Assembly: GCF_050908845.1 (NCBI RefSeq)
Contig: NZ_CP194171.1
Location: 3,348,001 to 3,412,000 of the forward strand
Direction of reading: 5' to 3'
Source of the DNA: Marinobacterium_D sp050908845
Lineage (GTDB): Bacteria; Pseudomonadota; Gammaproteobacteria; Pseudomonadales; Balneatricaceae
Length of the DNA stretch: 64,000 nucleotides
The notes under the pieces: model-generated
The model's input: only the letters and a program-made list of their open reading frames with translations
Told to the model about the DNA's origin: nothing
The model's database searches: none
Position numbers and translations under genes: made by a program
Shown here: one piece after another, positions 17,400 through 26,214 of the stretch
Numbering within the stretch: the stretch's first letter is position 1
How the letters are laid out: each line of letters opens with the position of its first letter

Positions 17400-18530
17400 C
17401 TAACGAATACGCAGTATCCACTGACACACCAGCGCCCATGCGGCCTCCCGTAACTTGCGATACCAGGGACGACGCGCCCACTGCTGCGCATCGATCTCGC
17501 AGCTATCGGCAAAATCGATGCTTAACAGTTCTTCGACCTCACGGGCGAAGGCGGGTTCATGGACCTCGATATTGGCCTCCAGGTTCCAGCGCAGATTCCA
17601 GTGATCCAGATTACAGGACCCCAGCGAGACCAGATCATCAAACAGCGCCACCTTGGAGTGCAGCATACGCGGCTGGTACTCATAGATCCGCACACCGGCG
17701 TTAAGCAGACGGCGATAATAGCGCTTGGATGCGTAATAGATCCAGCGGTGATCGGTCAACGGACCGGCCACCAGCAAGCGCACATCCAGCCCCTTTCTCG
17801 CTGCCCGCCGCAGCGCCAGTCGCAGTGAAAACGAGGGCAGAAAATAGGCGGTACAGATCCATACCCGCTGGTGTGCCTCGCGGGTACTGCGCAACACACT
17901 GAACTTGATGTGCTGACGGGCCGGCCCCTCGGAGGTCAGCAGGCGGATCCGTGCGCTGCCGCTGTGTTCCCGGGGCGGCAGATGCCTGAGCAGGGAGGAT
18001 TCCGTGCGCCGGGTGCGGTTCCACAGACGCGCGAAGAGGTCGGCCAGATCGGCCACAATCGGCCCCTCCACCCGGCACATCAGCTCGTGCCAGGGCGTAT
18101 CCGGCCGGGACGGCAGGTCGATCCAGTATTCATCGGTTAACCCGGTGCCGCCGATAAAGGCGTACTGGTGGTCCACTATCAGCAGTTTGCGATGATCGCG
18201 CGCGAAATTACGGCTCCATTTGTAAAACGACACCGGATTGTAGAAAACCAGCTCAACGGCCGCGCTCTTAAGCCGCTTTACATCCTCGCTGCGAAACCAG
18301 CGCGCGCCGTAATGATCGAACAGCACGCAGACCCGCACACCGCGGGTGGCGGCATCCATCAGTGCGGCAATAAACCGGTCCAGCACCGCGCCGCTGGCCA
18401 CCAGGTACATCTCCAGAAAGACCGATCTGCGCGCGCCATGGATGGCATCGAGCATCTCCGGGAAGAAACGATCGCCATCGACGTACAGGTCGATGCTATT
18501 CCCGTCCCGCCACGCAAACTTCGACCGCAT
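17400..18530 (-). CDS. clsB: cardiolipin synthase B-like phospholipase D protein
   Basis: 376-aa phospholipase-D superfamily protein with two HKD motifs: HRKLLIVDHQYAFIGG in the first half and HSKVALFDDLVSLGSCN in the second. Each has the HxKx4D core, followed by the G/S-rich strand. No N-terminal membrane helices are present, which favours the ClsB type over ClsA. It would make cardiolipin by phosphatidyl transfer at the inner membrane. AAGGAGGAG precedes the ATG. It lies 27 bp after the ABC exporter gene and 10 bp before the lipoprotein gene, all on the minus strand, so an envelope-related operon of three is likely. Confidence 0.85.
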   Translation of the reverse strand: MRSKFAWRDGNSIDLYVDGDRFFPEMLDAIHGARRSVFLEMYLVASGAVLDRFIAALMDAATRGVRVCVLFDHYGARWFRSEDVKRLKSAAVELVFYNPVSFYKWSRNFARDHRKLLIVDHQYAFIGGTGLTDEYWIDLPSRPDTPWHELMCRVEGPIVADLADLFARLWNRTRRTESSLLRHLPPREHSGSARIRLLTSEGPARQHIKFSVLRSTREAHQRVWICTAYFLPSFSLRLALRRAARKGLDVRLLVAGPLTDHRWIYYASKRYYRRLLNAGVRIYEYQPRMLHSKVALFDDLVSLGSCNLDHWNLRWNLEANIEVHEPAFAREVEELLSIDFADSCEIDAQQWARRPWYRKLREAAWALVCQWILRIR

Positions 18531-18557
18531 ACTCCTCCTTAGCTGCAGCGGAGTGCC

Positions 18558-20351
18558 TTAGTGCTGACGCGCTCCGTACAGGCGGGCGTAGAGACCCTTC
18601 TGATCGAGCAGCTCTTCGTGACTGCCCTGCTCGCTGATCTCTCCACCCTCGAACACATACACCCGGTCCGCCTGGCGCACGGCACTGAGCCGGTGCGCCA
18701 CAATGATCGTTGTGCGCCCGCGCAGGAACTCCTCCAGCGCCCGGTGCAGGGCGTACTCGGTTTCCGTATCCAGCGCCGAGGTGGCCTCATCCAGAATCAC
18801 CACGCTGGGGTCACTGAGCACCATCCGTGCCACCGCCAGTCGCTGCCGCTGTCCGCCGGAAAGCCTCACGCCCTGGCGCCCGATCACGGTGTCGAGCCCC
18901 TCGCCGAGCTGCTCCACAAAACCTTTCAGCTGCGCCACCTCCAGCGCTTCCCAGAGCTGCTTGTCACTGAACTCACGCCCCATCGCCAGGTTCTCGCGCA
19001 CACTGCCGTTAAACAGCGCCGGCGACTGCAGCACCGTCGCAACATGCTCGCGCACCCGGTCCAGACCGATACGCGTCACCGGGACGCCATCGAAACGCAC
19101 CTCGCCCTGTTGCGGCGGATACAGACCCAGCAGCACCTGAACCAGGGTCGACTTGCCGCCGCCACTGGCGCCAACCAGTGCGATCTTCTCGCCGGCGTCG
19201 ACCTTCAGGCTGATACCGCGCAGCACCTCCTGCCCCTCAATGTAGCTGAAATGGATATTTTTCAGCTCGATCGCCACCCGCTTTTTATTCTCAAACGGGT
19301 CCTGCAGATGGGGGTAAGCGGGCTCCAGATGCAGATCCATCAGCCGGTTCACCCGGGTCAGCGCCGCCCGGGCACCAAACCAGGCGTACTGGATACCGAG
19401 CACCTCCTGCACCGGCCCCATCATGAACCAGAGGTAACCGAACACCGCCATCATCTCGCCGATACTGAGGTCGGAAAACACCACCATCAGCATCGATGCG
19501 GCGCGGAATATATCGACCCCGACCAGAAACAACATAAAGCTGAGACGGCTGGTGGCATCGGACTGCCACTCGAATGCGGTGGAGTGATCGCGCACATCCC
19601 GGGCGCGATCGGTAAGCCTTACCAGATAGTGACGCTCGCGGTTGCCGGCACGGATCTGCTGGATCGCATCCAGGGTTTCGGTCAGTGCCGCCTGAAACAC
19701 CTCGAACGCCTTGTTCTCGCGCTTTTTCAGCAGTTTGACCCGCTTGCCGACCGACATGGTCAGGTAGATCACCAGCGGGTTCAGAAACAGGATGAACAGC
19801 GCCAGCTGCCAGTGCATCCACAGCAGGATGCCGGCGGTGCCGATGATCGACAGCACCGCCACCAGCAAGCGGCTCACCGAGGTACCGACAAACCGGTCCA
19901 CGGTGTCCAGGTCGGTGACGAAATGAGACGCGACGGTGCCGCTGCCGAGGGTTTCATACTCGTTCATGGAGATCTTCTGCAGCCGCTGCAGCAGACTGGC
20001 GCGAATATGAAAGATCACATCCTTGGAGATGATGGTGAACTGGCGTGTCTGCCAGACGTTCAGTCCCAGCGCCAGCAGCCTGAGTACCACGGTCAGCATG
20101 ACGACCGCACCGATATAGAGAAACGGCCCCCGCCAGCTTTCCGGCGCCAGCGGATTGACCAGCGAGACCAGGGTACCGGGCTGGTCGAGCAGCACCTCGT
20201 CCACCAGCAGAGGCATCAGCAGCGGCACCGGCACGGACACCAGCGTTGCCAGTACGGCAATCACATTCGCCAGAATCAGCTCGCGGCGATGGCCAAGACC
20301 GATCTCCAGAATATAACGCCAGTCATAATGCCGTGGGGAGTTACTGCTCAA
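18558..20351 (-). CDS. ABC exporter, fused membrane and ATPase domains
   Basis: Type-IV (MsbA-like) half-transporter of about 597 aa. Six hydrophobic segments occupy the first 320 residues, then a linker and an ATPase domain with Walker A GASGGGKST, Q-loop, signature LSGGQRQRLAVA, Walker B SVVILDEATSALD and H-loop IVAHRLSAV. A TTG at 20351 with AAGGA 9 bp upstream gives LSSNSPRHYDW; the frame remains open to a GTG at 20444 with a poor ribosome site. Substrate is not evident. The downstream cardiolipin synthase and lipoprotein genes hint at a lipid or envelope cargo. Confidence 0.9.
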   Translation of the reverse strand: MSSNSPRHYDWRYILEIGLGHRRELILANVIAVLATLVSVPVPLLMPLLVDEVLLDQPGTLVSLVNPLAPESWRGPFLYIGAVVMLTVVLRLLALGLNVWQTRQFTIISKDVIFHIRASLLQRLQKISMNEYETLGSGTVASHFVTDLDTVDRFVGTSVSRLLVAVLSIIGTAGILLWMHWQLALFILFLNPLVIYLTMSVGKRVKLLKKRENKAFEVFQAALTETLDAIQQIRAGNRERHYLVRLTDRARDVRDHSTAFEWQSDATSRLSFMLFLVGVDIFRAASMLMVVFSDLSIGEMMAVFGYLWFMMGPVQEVLGIQYAWFGARAALTRVNRLMDLHLEPAYPHLQDPFENKKRVAIELKNIHFSYIEGQEVLRGISLKVDAGEKIALVGASGGGKSTLVQVLLGLYPPQQGEVRFDGVPVTRIGLDRVREHVATVLQSPALFNGSVRENLAMGREFSDKQLWEALEVAQLKGFVEQLGEGLDTVIGRQGVRLSGGQRQRLAVARMVLSDPSVVILDEATSALDTETEYALHRALEEFLRGRTTIIVAHRLSAVRQADRVYVFEGGEISEQGSHEELLDQKGLYARLYGARQH

Positions 20352-20530
20352 GCACTGTTCCTTCTGTTGGAGCCTCTGTCTCGTCTCATCTAGAAAATAC
20401 CCCTGATCCCCAGGGGCGGTAAACTGAAGACGCAATTCACCCACAGGTTCCGGGGTGTAAGTGATATACCCTAAGCGGCTACACTTCCGCTATAACCATA
20501 TAACCTGACGACAACCTCGGAGGCCGACCT

Positions 20531-22273
20531 TTGGCGGATCTTTTCGACTGGCGCCCCAGACTCAACGCGCAACAGATGCGCTCTGACCTCAGTGCGGGTC
20601 TGACCGGCGCGATCATTGCGCTCCCCCAGTGTGTGGCCTACGCGCTGATCGCCGGTATGCCGCCGGAAACCGGGCTCTACTCCGCCATTATCGTGACCGC
20701 CCTGGCGGCGCTGCTGGGCTCCTCCTGGCACATGATCTCGGGTCCCGCCGCCGCCGTGTCCATCGTATTGATGAGCATTGTCAGCGGCGTCGCGGAACCG
20801 GGCAGCGCGGACTTTATCGCGACCATGTTCACACTGACCCTGATCACCGGCGTGATCCAGCTGCTGCTGGGATTGATGCGGGTAGGATCCCTGGTCAATT
20901 TTATATCGCACACCGTGGTGATCGGCTTTACCGCCGGCGCCTCCATACTTATCGCCGCCAGCCAATTCAAATATCTGCTCGGGGTAACCCTGCCGGGCGG
21001 CCTGAACCTGTTTGAAACCCTGTACCAGCTCTGGCTTTCCCTCGGTGATACCCACCTTTACTCGCTGCTGGTCGGGATCGTGACGCTGCTGAGCGCCATC
21101 ATCATTCGCCGCATCAACCGGCGCCTGCCGCACCTGCTGATCGCCCTGGGGCTGGGTTCACTGACCGCGCAACTGCTCGGCGGCAGCGACAGCGGTATCG
21201 CCAACGTTGGGGCACTGCCCTCCGGACTGCCTCTGCCGGCACTGCCGGAGCTGAGCCTGTCGGGTATCAGTACTCTGGCTTCCGGCGCCTTCGCACTGGC
21301 GCTGCTGGGACTGATCGAGGCGGTCAGTATCGGCCGCGCCATCGCCCTGCGCTCCCACCAGCAGATCAACGGTAACCGGGAGTTCGTTGCCCAGGGCGTC
21401 GCCAACAGCCTGGGCAGTTTCTTCTCCTGCTTTGCCGGCTCAGGGTCGTTTACCCGTTCCGGCGCCAATTTCGATGCCGGTGCGCAAACACCGATTGCCG
21501 CGCTGATCAACGCCGCCACGGTTGCGGTACTGCTGATCTCGTTCCCGAGCATCACCAACTGGCTGCCGATGCCGGCCATGGCCGGTTCGATTCTGCTGAT
21601 CGCCTGGAACCTGATCGACCGTCCCCATATCGCCCAGATCCTCAAGGTCAGCCGGCTGGAGAGTGTCGTACTTGTATCGACCTTCGCCGCTACCCTGCTG
21701 ATCGACCCGGTGTTCTCGATCTACGTCGGCGTATTCCTGTCGATCGCCTTTTACCTGCGCCGCACCTCACGCCCCTCGGTGGTCCCGGTGGCCCCGCTGC
21801 AAAACGCGCCGCGCCGCAGTATTCGCAACGTGGAACGCCACGGTCTACGCGAGTGCCCGCAGTTCCAGATCATCCGTATCGACGGCTCCATGTTTTTCGG
21901 CTGCGTCGAGCATATCCAGCTGCACCTGCGCAAGCTCGCCGAGCAGAGTATCGGACCACCGCGGATTCTGATCGTCGGCAAGGGGATCAACTTTATCGAT
22001 GTCTCGGCGTTTGAAATGCTGATTCAGGAAGCGGAGCTGATCGAGGCACGCGGTGGCCAACTGATGTTCTGCTCGATGAAAGGGGTACTGCTGGATGACC
22101 TGGAGCGCACCGGGCTGCTTGGCCGGATCGGCTCGGCACGCTTTTTCGGCAGCACCCAGGAGGCGATCGCCAGCGTGGTACCGGAGCTGGACCTTGAGAT
22201 CTGCGACCGCTGCACTGCGCGCATTTTCGAGGAGTGCCCGCCGCCACCTGAAGGACTGATCTATAAAGAATAA
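20531..22273 (+). CDS. SulP-family anion transporter with STAS domain
   Basis: 580-aa inner-membrane carrier. The N-terminal 400 residues contain 10-14 hydrophobic segments, including the SulP signature region GLTGAIIALPQCVAYALIAG with PPETGLYSAII. The C-terminal about 120 residues form a cytoplasmic STAS domain (PQFQIIRIDGSMFFGCVEHI, then INFIDVSAFEMLIQEAELIE). Related proteins move sulfate, bicarbonate or dicarboxylates with H+ or Na+; the substrate here is open. The start is TTG behind GGAGG. Two cysteine pairs in the final 25 residues (CDRC and a later EECPPPP) are an unusual tail. It is divergent from the ABC exporter. Confidence 0.9.
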   Translation: MADLFDWRPRLNAQQMRSDLSAGLTGAIIALPQCVAYALIAGMPPETGLYSAIIVTALAALLGSSWHMISGPAAAVSIVLMSIVSGVAEPGSADFIATMFTLTLITGVIQLLLGLMRVGSLVNFISHTVVIGFTAGASILIAASQFKYLLGVTLPGGLNLFETLYQLWLSLGDTHLYSLLVGIVTLLSAIIIRRINRRLPHLLIALGLGSLTAQLLGGSDSGIANVGALPSGLPLPALPELSLSGISTLASGAFALALLGLIEAVSIGRAIALRSHQQINGNREFVAQGVANSLGSFFSCFAGSGSFTRSGANFDAGAQTPIAALINAATVAVLLISFPSITNWLPMPAMAGSILLIAWNLIDRPHIAQILKVSRLESVVLVSTFAATLLIDPVFSIYVGVFLSIAFYLRRTSRPSVVPVAPLQNAPRRSIRNVERHGLRECPQFQIIRIDGSMFFGCVEHIQLHLRKLAEQSIGPPRILIVGKGINFIDVSAFEMLIQEAELIEARGGQLMFCSMKGVLLDDLERTGLLGRIGSARFFGSTQEAIASVVPELDLEICDRCTARIFEECPPPPEGLIYKE

Positions 22274-22275
22274 AA

Positions 22276-22299
22276 GAAGCCCACCGGTCGGCGGGCTTC
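22276..22299. terminator. hairpin after the SulP gene
   Basis: GAAGCCC and GGGCTTC pair, with an inner CCG/CGG, one mismatch and a GT loop. It begins 3 bp after the SulP stop. No T-run follows. Confidence 0.55.
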
Positions 22300-22415
22300 A
22301 GGCAAGTTACCCAGCGGTGTCCGAAACCTGCGGGTTTGTCGTACTTACGCCGGTTCACTATGCTCTTCGTACCGGCAACCGGCATTGATAAGGATCAATC
22401 CGCAAGAGCGAGCCC

Positions 22416-22889
22416 ATGACGACGACAACACAGCTTCATCTGACCGACCTGCCGATCGGCATACTCACCCTCACCGCCAGCGATGAGGCGCTGACCGGCG
22501 TCGAGTTCGGCCGGGTTGAACACGAAGAGCTGGAGCACGTACCCAGCGACCTGCTGATCGAGGCCGCCCATCAGCTGAGTGAATATTTCGCCGGCAAACG
22601 ACAGAGCTTCGACCTCCCGCTGGCGCCAGCCGGTACGCAGTTCCAACAGAGAGTATGGCAGGCGCTGCAACAGATACCCTATGGCGAAACCCGCAGTTAC
22701 GGCGACCTGGCCTCGATTATCGGCCAACCTGGAGCGGCCCGCGCCGTAGGCATGGCCAACAACCGTAACCCGCTGTCGATTCTGATCCCCTGCCACCGCG
22801 TTATCGGCGCCAACGGGGCGCTGGTGGGCTATGGCGGCGGCCTTACCATCAAACGCAAACTGCTGGAGCTCGAAGGCGTACTCGACTGA
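22416..22889 (+). CDS. ogt: methylated-DNA-[protein]-cysteine S-methyltransferase
   Basis: Removes the methyl group from O6-methylguanine in DNA by irreversible transfer to its own cysteine. The active-site motif PCHRVI holds Cys126, preceded by the helix-turn-helix TQFQQRVWQALQQIPYGETRSYGDLA and the arginine-finger region GAARAVGMANNRNPL. At 157 aa it is an Ogt-type stand-alone enzyme, without the Ada N-terminal domain. aroA starts 88 bp downstream on the same strand but probably has its own promoter. Confidence 0.93.
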   Translation: MTTTTQLHLTDLPIGILTLTASDEALTGVEFGRVEHEELEHVPSDLLIEAAHQLSEYFAGKRQSFDLPLAPAGTQFQQRVWQALQQIPYGETRSYGDLASIIGQPGAARAVGMANNRNPLSILIPCHRVIGANGALVGYGGGLTIKRKLLELEGVLD

Positions 22890-22977
22890 TCAGCGCCACC
22901 TCTCCCAGACCTGTCGACATCCGCCTTTGGGGGTAGTAGTTTATGCTCCCTCGAAAACGATAGCTTAACGGAATACC

Positions 22978-24255
22978 ATGGACTCACTGACCCTCTCTCC
23001 GCTGAATCACGCCTCAGGCGAGGTACAACTGCCGGGCTCCAAAAGCCTGTCCAACCGCATTCTGCTGCTGGCGGCCCTGGCCGAGGGTGAGACCAAGGTA
23101 ACCAACCTGCTGGACAGCGACGACGTGCGCCATATGCTCAACGCGCTGACCAAGCTGGGCGTGAGCTATGAACTGGCCGAAGATCGCCGCAGCTGCACCG
23201 TTCAGGGCGTCGGCGGCCCGTTCAAGGCCAGCAGTGCCGAACTGTTCCTAGGCAACGCCGGCACCGCCATGCGTCCGCTGACCGCCGCACTCTGCCTCGG
23301 TGAAGGCGAGTTTGAGCTGACCGGCGAGCCGCGCATGTACGAGCGCCCGATCCGCGACCTGGTCGATGCCCTGCGCCCGCTCGGTGCCGATGTGGAATAC
23401 CTGGGCGATGAAGGCTACCCGCCGATGAAGATCAAGGCCACGGGCCTGAACGGTGGCGAAGTGAGCATCAAGGGCAATATCTCCAGCCAGTTCCTCACCG
23501 CCCTGCTGATGGCGGCACCACTGGCCAAGGATGACCTGTGTATCGTTGTCGATGGTGAACTGGTCTCCAAGCCTTACATCGATATCACCCTGCACAGCAT
23601 GAAGCTGTTCGGCGTTGAGGTGATCAACGACAACTACCAGCGCTTTGTCGTCAAAGCGGGCCAGAGCTACCGCTCTCCGGGCGAAGTGATGGTGGAAGGC
23701 GACGCCTCGTCCGCCTCCTACTTCCTCGCCGCGGCTGCCATCGCCGGCGGCACCATCCGCGTCTACGGCGTCGGCTCCGACAGCGTGCAGGGCGACAAGG
23801 CGTTCGCCGAAGTACTCGGCAAGATGGGCGCACAGGTCAGCTACGGACCGACCTGGGTGGAAGTGACCAAGGGTGAACTGAACGGCGTGGATCTGGATCT
23901 GAACGCCATCCCCGATGCAGCCATGACCATCGCCACCACCGCCCTGTTCGCCAAGGGTCCGACAGCGATCCGCAACGTCTACAACTGGCGCGTCAAGGAA
24001 ACCGACCGCCTGGCCGCCATGGCCACCGAACTGCGCAAGGTCGGTGCCGAAGTGGTTGAAGGCGAAGACTTTATCGAGATCACCCCACCGGCCGAGATCA
24101 GCAGCGCTGCCATCGACACCTACGATGACCACCGCATGGCGATGTGCTTCTCCCTGGCGGCGTTCGGCAACGCGCCGATCACCATCAACGACCCGGGCTG
24201 CACCCGCAAGACCTTCCCGGAATACTTCGACCTGTTCAAGCAGGTCACCGGCTGA
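22978..24255 (+). CDS. aroA: 3-phosphoshikimate 1-carboxyvinyltransferase (EPSP synthase)
   Basis: Sixth step of the shikimate pathway: joins phosphoenolpyruvate to shikimate-3-phosphate. 425 aa, standard length. Substrate motifs are PGSKSLSNRILLLAALAEG (residues about 15-33), LGNAGTAMRPLTAALCLGEG (PEP-binding), RPIRDLVDALRPLG, and NWRVKETDRLAAMATELRKVG with DTYDDHRMAMCFSLAAF near the C-terminus. The NAGTAMRP form is class-I-like. A GGAAT lies close before the ATG. It stands alone here rather than beside serC or cmk. Confidence 0.96.
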   Translation: MDSLTLSPLNHASGEVQLPGSKSLSNRILLLAALAEGETKVTNLLDSDDVRHMLNALTKLGVSYELAEDRRSCTVQGVGGPFKASSAELFLGNAGTAMRPLTAALCLGEGEFELTGEPRMYERPIRDLVDALRPLGADVEYLGDEGYPPMKIKATGLNGGEVSIKGNISSQFLTALLMAAPLAKDDLCIVVDGELVSKPYIDITLHSMKLFGVEVINDNYQRFVVKAGQSYRSPGEVMVEGDASSASYFLAAAAIAGGTIRVYGVGSDSVQGDKAFAEVLGKMGAQVSYGPTWVEVTKGELNGVDLDLNAIPDAAMTIATTALFAKGPTAIRNVYNWRVKETDRLAAMATELRKVGAEVVEGEDFIEITPPAEISSAAIDTYDDHRMAMCFSLAAFGNAPITINDPGCTRKTFPEYFDLFKQVTG

Positions 24256-24283
24256 TAACCACCTGCTCCGTAAAGTTGCGTTG

Positions 24284-24317
24284 AATAAGGGCTCCTTGAT
24301 GGGGCCTTTATTATTTC
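24284..24317 (+). terminator. terminator of aroA
   Basis: AATAAGGGCTCC pairs with GGGGCCTTTATT (two mismatches), followed by a T-rich stretch. It lies 29 bp after the aroA stop. The remaining 240 bp up to the next gene holds a small hairpin (ACCTCTG/CAGAGGT near 24443-24457) and nothing else I recognise. Confidence 0.7.
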
Positions 24318-24559
24318 TACGCATGCCAGCGTTACACACCAACTAAGCAAGCCCACACTTGCCGCCGAACAGCCAACTTTGCGGGGTATCACTCCGTACA
24401 CTAAGTTTAATTCGGTTGTTGCGTTAACCGCTGCGCCCCGGCACCTCTGCCAGAGGTTCAGTTGCGCTGAAGCATAACCGAACGAGCCAATCACTCAGGT
24501 GGCCCGATAACTATCACGGCGCACAGGCGCCAACGCCTGGCCGCCAAGAGGTTGCCAAT

Positions 24560-24823
24560 ATGACTACGGTATTAGTAATTCATGAAGTGGACGATGTTGC
24601 CCACTGGCTAAGCTCACCCAAGCGGGACGAGTTCATGGCGAGTCATGGAATGACTGCAAAAACCTTTGTCAGCCCCGATGGAGGCAACAAAGTCGGACTG
24701 ATTATCGAAAATGTGCCCAGCATTGCTGCCCTGACCGAAGCCCTTCAAGGGGACGATGCCGCCGCAGCGATGAAGTACGACGGTGTGCGCCCGGAAACGG
24801 TCGAACTGTTCGAAGCATCCTGA
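24560..24823 (+). CDS. small hypothetical protein, possible alpha-beta barrel monomer
   Basis: 87-aa protein. The pattern TTVLVIHEVDDVAHWL... KTFVSPDGGNKVGLIIENVPSIAALTEALQG resembles dimeric alpha-beta barrel (ABM-like) small proteins, in which a first strand with a His is followed by a helix containing W and then by central strands. This is a fold guess from pattern only. AGAGG precedes the ATG by 8 bp. It lies alone between aroA and a coiled-coil gene. No catalytic residues can be assigned. Confidence 0.6.
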   Translation: MTTVLVIHEVDDVAHWLSSPKRDEFMASHGMTAKTFVSPDGGNKVGLIIENVPSIAALTEALQGDDAAAAMKYDGVRPETVELFEAS

Positions 24824-24954
24824 CCCCGGAGACCAAACCGGCTTGATCAACCCACCGTGCTTCCTCAGGCAACTCAAAGCTCTGTCATGCAAAACCGGGG
24901 AAGCACGCCCCCATCAGCAGACTGGCGGGCCGTCCTTAACGGGGAGCGTTAATC

Positions 24955-25722
24955 ATGTCTGACGATAACGAAAAGCCAGCACAACAGCGGGAAGAACTCG
25001 AACAGGAAAAACTGCGGGAAGAGATCAAACAGCTGCGCACCGCAGGCAGAACCAAATGGATCACACCGGCCGCGCTCGCCACGCTTCTGCCGCTGCTGGC
25101 GGGCCTGGGTCTCTGGATCGTCGGCGAACTCAAGCAGTACAACGAAGCCTACGCCGCGCTTGCCGAACGCGACCAGCTACAGGCGCAAAAAGACGAGTTA
25201 CAAAATCAGAAAGACAGCCTGAACCTGGAGGTTCAAACCCTGCTGCAGCTAAAAGCCCACTATGCGACGGAAGCCGACAGGCTGCGTCGGGACACCGAAG
25301 CCAAACAGGCCAGCATCGACCACACCTACCTGCGTGGTGTGTTCACCCGCGCCGAAACCCTGTACTCGCTGAACCATATTGACGGCATGGGCCCGGCTCC
25401 GAATATCGATAAGCTGCGCCAGCAACTGAACCAGCAACCCTTGCCCGATGAACTGGCGAAAACCCTGGACGACCTGCTGTATCGATACGAATACGCCCTG
25501 CTGGTGGTCGACACATCCCGCGAAATTCTTGAAGAGTTCGACCAGACCTCGGCGCTGATGCCTGCCTCGGAGTGGACCAAGGCACTGCGCCCAATGCCAA
25601 GCGGACTATTTATCGCTGGCCGTAACATCATGGAAGCCGGAGACGGAGAAAGCCGCCGCTACTACGACGTAGACGAAGGCCGATTTCTGACTGAAGAGGA
25701 GATCGCCTCTTTCCAGCGTTGA
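24955..25722 (+). CDS. membrane-anchored coiled-coil protein of unknown function
   Basis: 255-aa protein that I do not recognise. An acidic/basic N-terminal helix (EELEQEKLREEIKQL) is followed by one hydrophobic segment (residues about 37-59, TPAALATLLPLLAGLGLWIVGEL). Then comes a long coiled coil rich in Q, E, K and L (about 65-120) and a helical C-terminal domain. The C-terminus includes the tyrosine-rich GESRRYYDVDEGRFLT. Topology would place the coiled coil on the far side of the inner membrane or in the cytoplasm depending on orientation. GGGAG precedes the ATG. Base composition matches the core genome, unlike the island that follows. Confidence 0.7.
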   Translation: MSDDNEKPAQQREELEQEKLREEIKQLRTAGRTKWITPAALATLLPLLAGLGLWIVGELKQYNEAYAALAERDQLQAQKDELQNQKDSLNLEVQTLLQLKAHYATEADRLRRDTEAKQASIDHTYLRGVFTRAETLYSLNHIDGMGPAPNIDKLRQQLNQQPLPDELAKTLDDLLYRYEYALLVVDTSREILEEFDQTSALMPASEWTKALRPMPSGLFIAGRNIMEAGDGESRRYYDVDEGRFLTEEEIASFQR

Positions 25723-25809
25723 GCCTTTCAAAGCCGGGATCTGTAATCCGGACCACGGAGCGCCATAGCTAGCCCCCCAAGCAGATGACGCCCGGATAAT
25801 GGCCCATTG

Positions 25810-26003
25810 AACTTGTGCCTTTCAGAAAAAGAAACCAAACTGAACTTCAGCGGCAGACAGGCAGTAGACGCATAGACACCCAGGCAAACGATCCTAAAGG
25901 ACTGATTAATGGATAGTTGTGCTTCATTTATTTCTTCAGCGTTTACTCGCACACCTCCAGGTAGCAACGCCACTATAGCGACAGCCTCAGCAACTACTCA
26001 GCC
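25810..26003 (+). repeat. left copy of a diverged direct repeat flanking the accessory island
   Basis: This segment and 31944-32115 share the ordered blocks ACTTGTGCCTTT, CAAACGATCC-AAAGGACTG, TTAATGGA, CTTCATT, GCCACTATAGCGACAGCC and AACTACTCAGCC with gaps and substitutions, in the same orientation. The block lies in the 490-bp gap before the first cassette gene. A weak minus-strand open frame overlaps it in both copies without clear conservation. Whether it was once a gene, a small RNA or a mobile remnant cannot be decided by eye. Confidence 0.6.
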
Positions 26004-26139
26004 TGTTACCTGTTTAGCGGCATCACCGCGCAATGAAATACCTTTTTGCACCCCATAGCGGAAGCATCTAAATTTTTATTCGTTATTTCAGACAGTTACG
26101 CAACCCTACAGGGCAACATGTAAATTAAAAGGTATACCT

Positions 26140-26187
26140 GCTAATAACTATTATGAGGTCGTAGACCTCATTAACAGACTGTTAGCC
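26140..26187 (+). repeat. possible leading recombination site (attC- or attI-like) of the cassette array
   Basis: A 48-bp imperfect inverted repeat: GCTAATAA-CTATT-ATGAGGTC against GACCTCAT-TAACAG-ACTGTTAGC around a 3-base loop, ending in GTTAGCC, close to the attC core GTTRRRY. The first island gene starts 28 bp after it, the same spacing as after the better sites. It is shorter than usual attC sites and its left core is a poor match, so it is less certain than the other three. No integrase gene lies on either side of it. Confidence 0.45.
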
Positions 26188-26214
26188 ATCAAAATAGCGA
26201 GGAATTTATCTTCA

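Noticed and set aside
18561..20393. Very long open frames opposite real genes, for example plus strand 18561-20393 opposite the ABC exporter, 48636-50204 opposite dgcB, 50441-52483 opposite dgcA, and minus strand 23248-24342 opposite aroA and 37627-38949 opposite gbcA
   Set aside because: All lie opposite strongly conserved genes, have biased composition and no recognisable domain or ribosome site.
24421..24500. Inverted TTCGGTT/AACCGAA with GCGTTAACC near 24410-24482, resembling an attC core
   Set aside because: Arms do not continue beyond 7 bp, and no left core is found upstream; no gene ends beside it.
25728..26214. An integron integrase or attI next to the cassette array
   Set aside because: No tyrosine-recombinase frame was found on either strand between 24823 and 26215, or to the right up to 33 kb.
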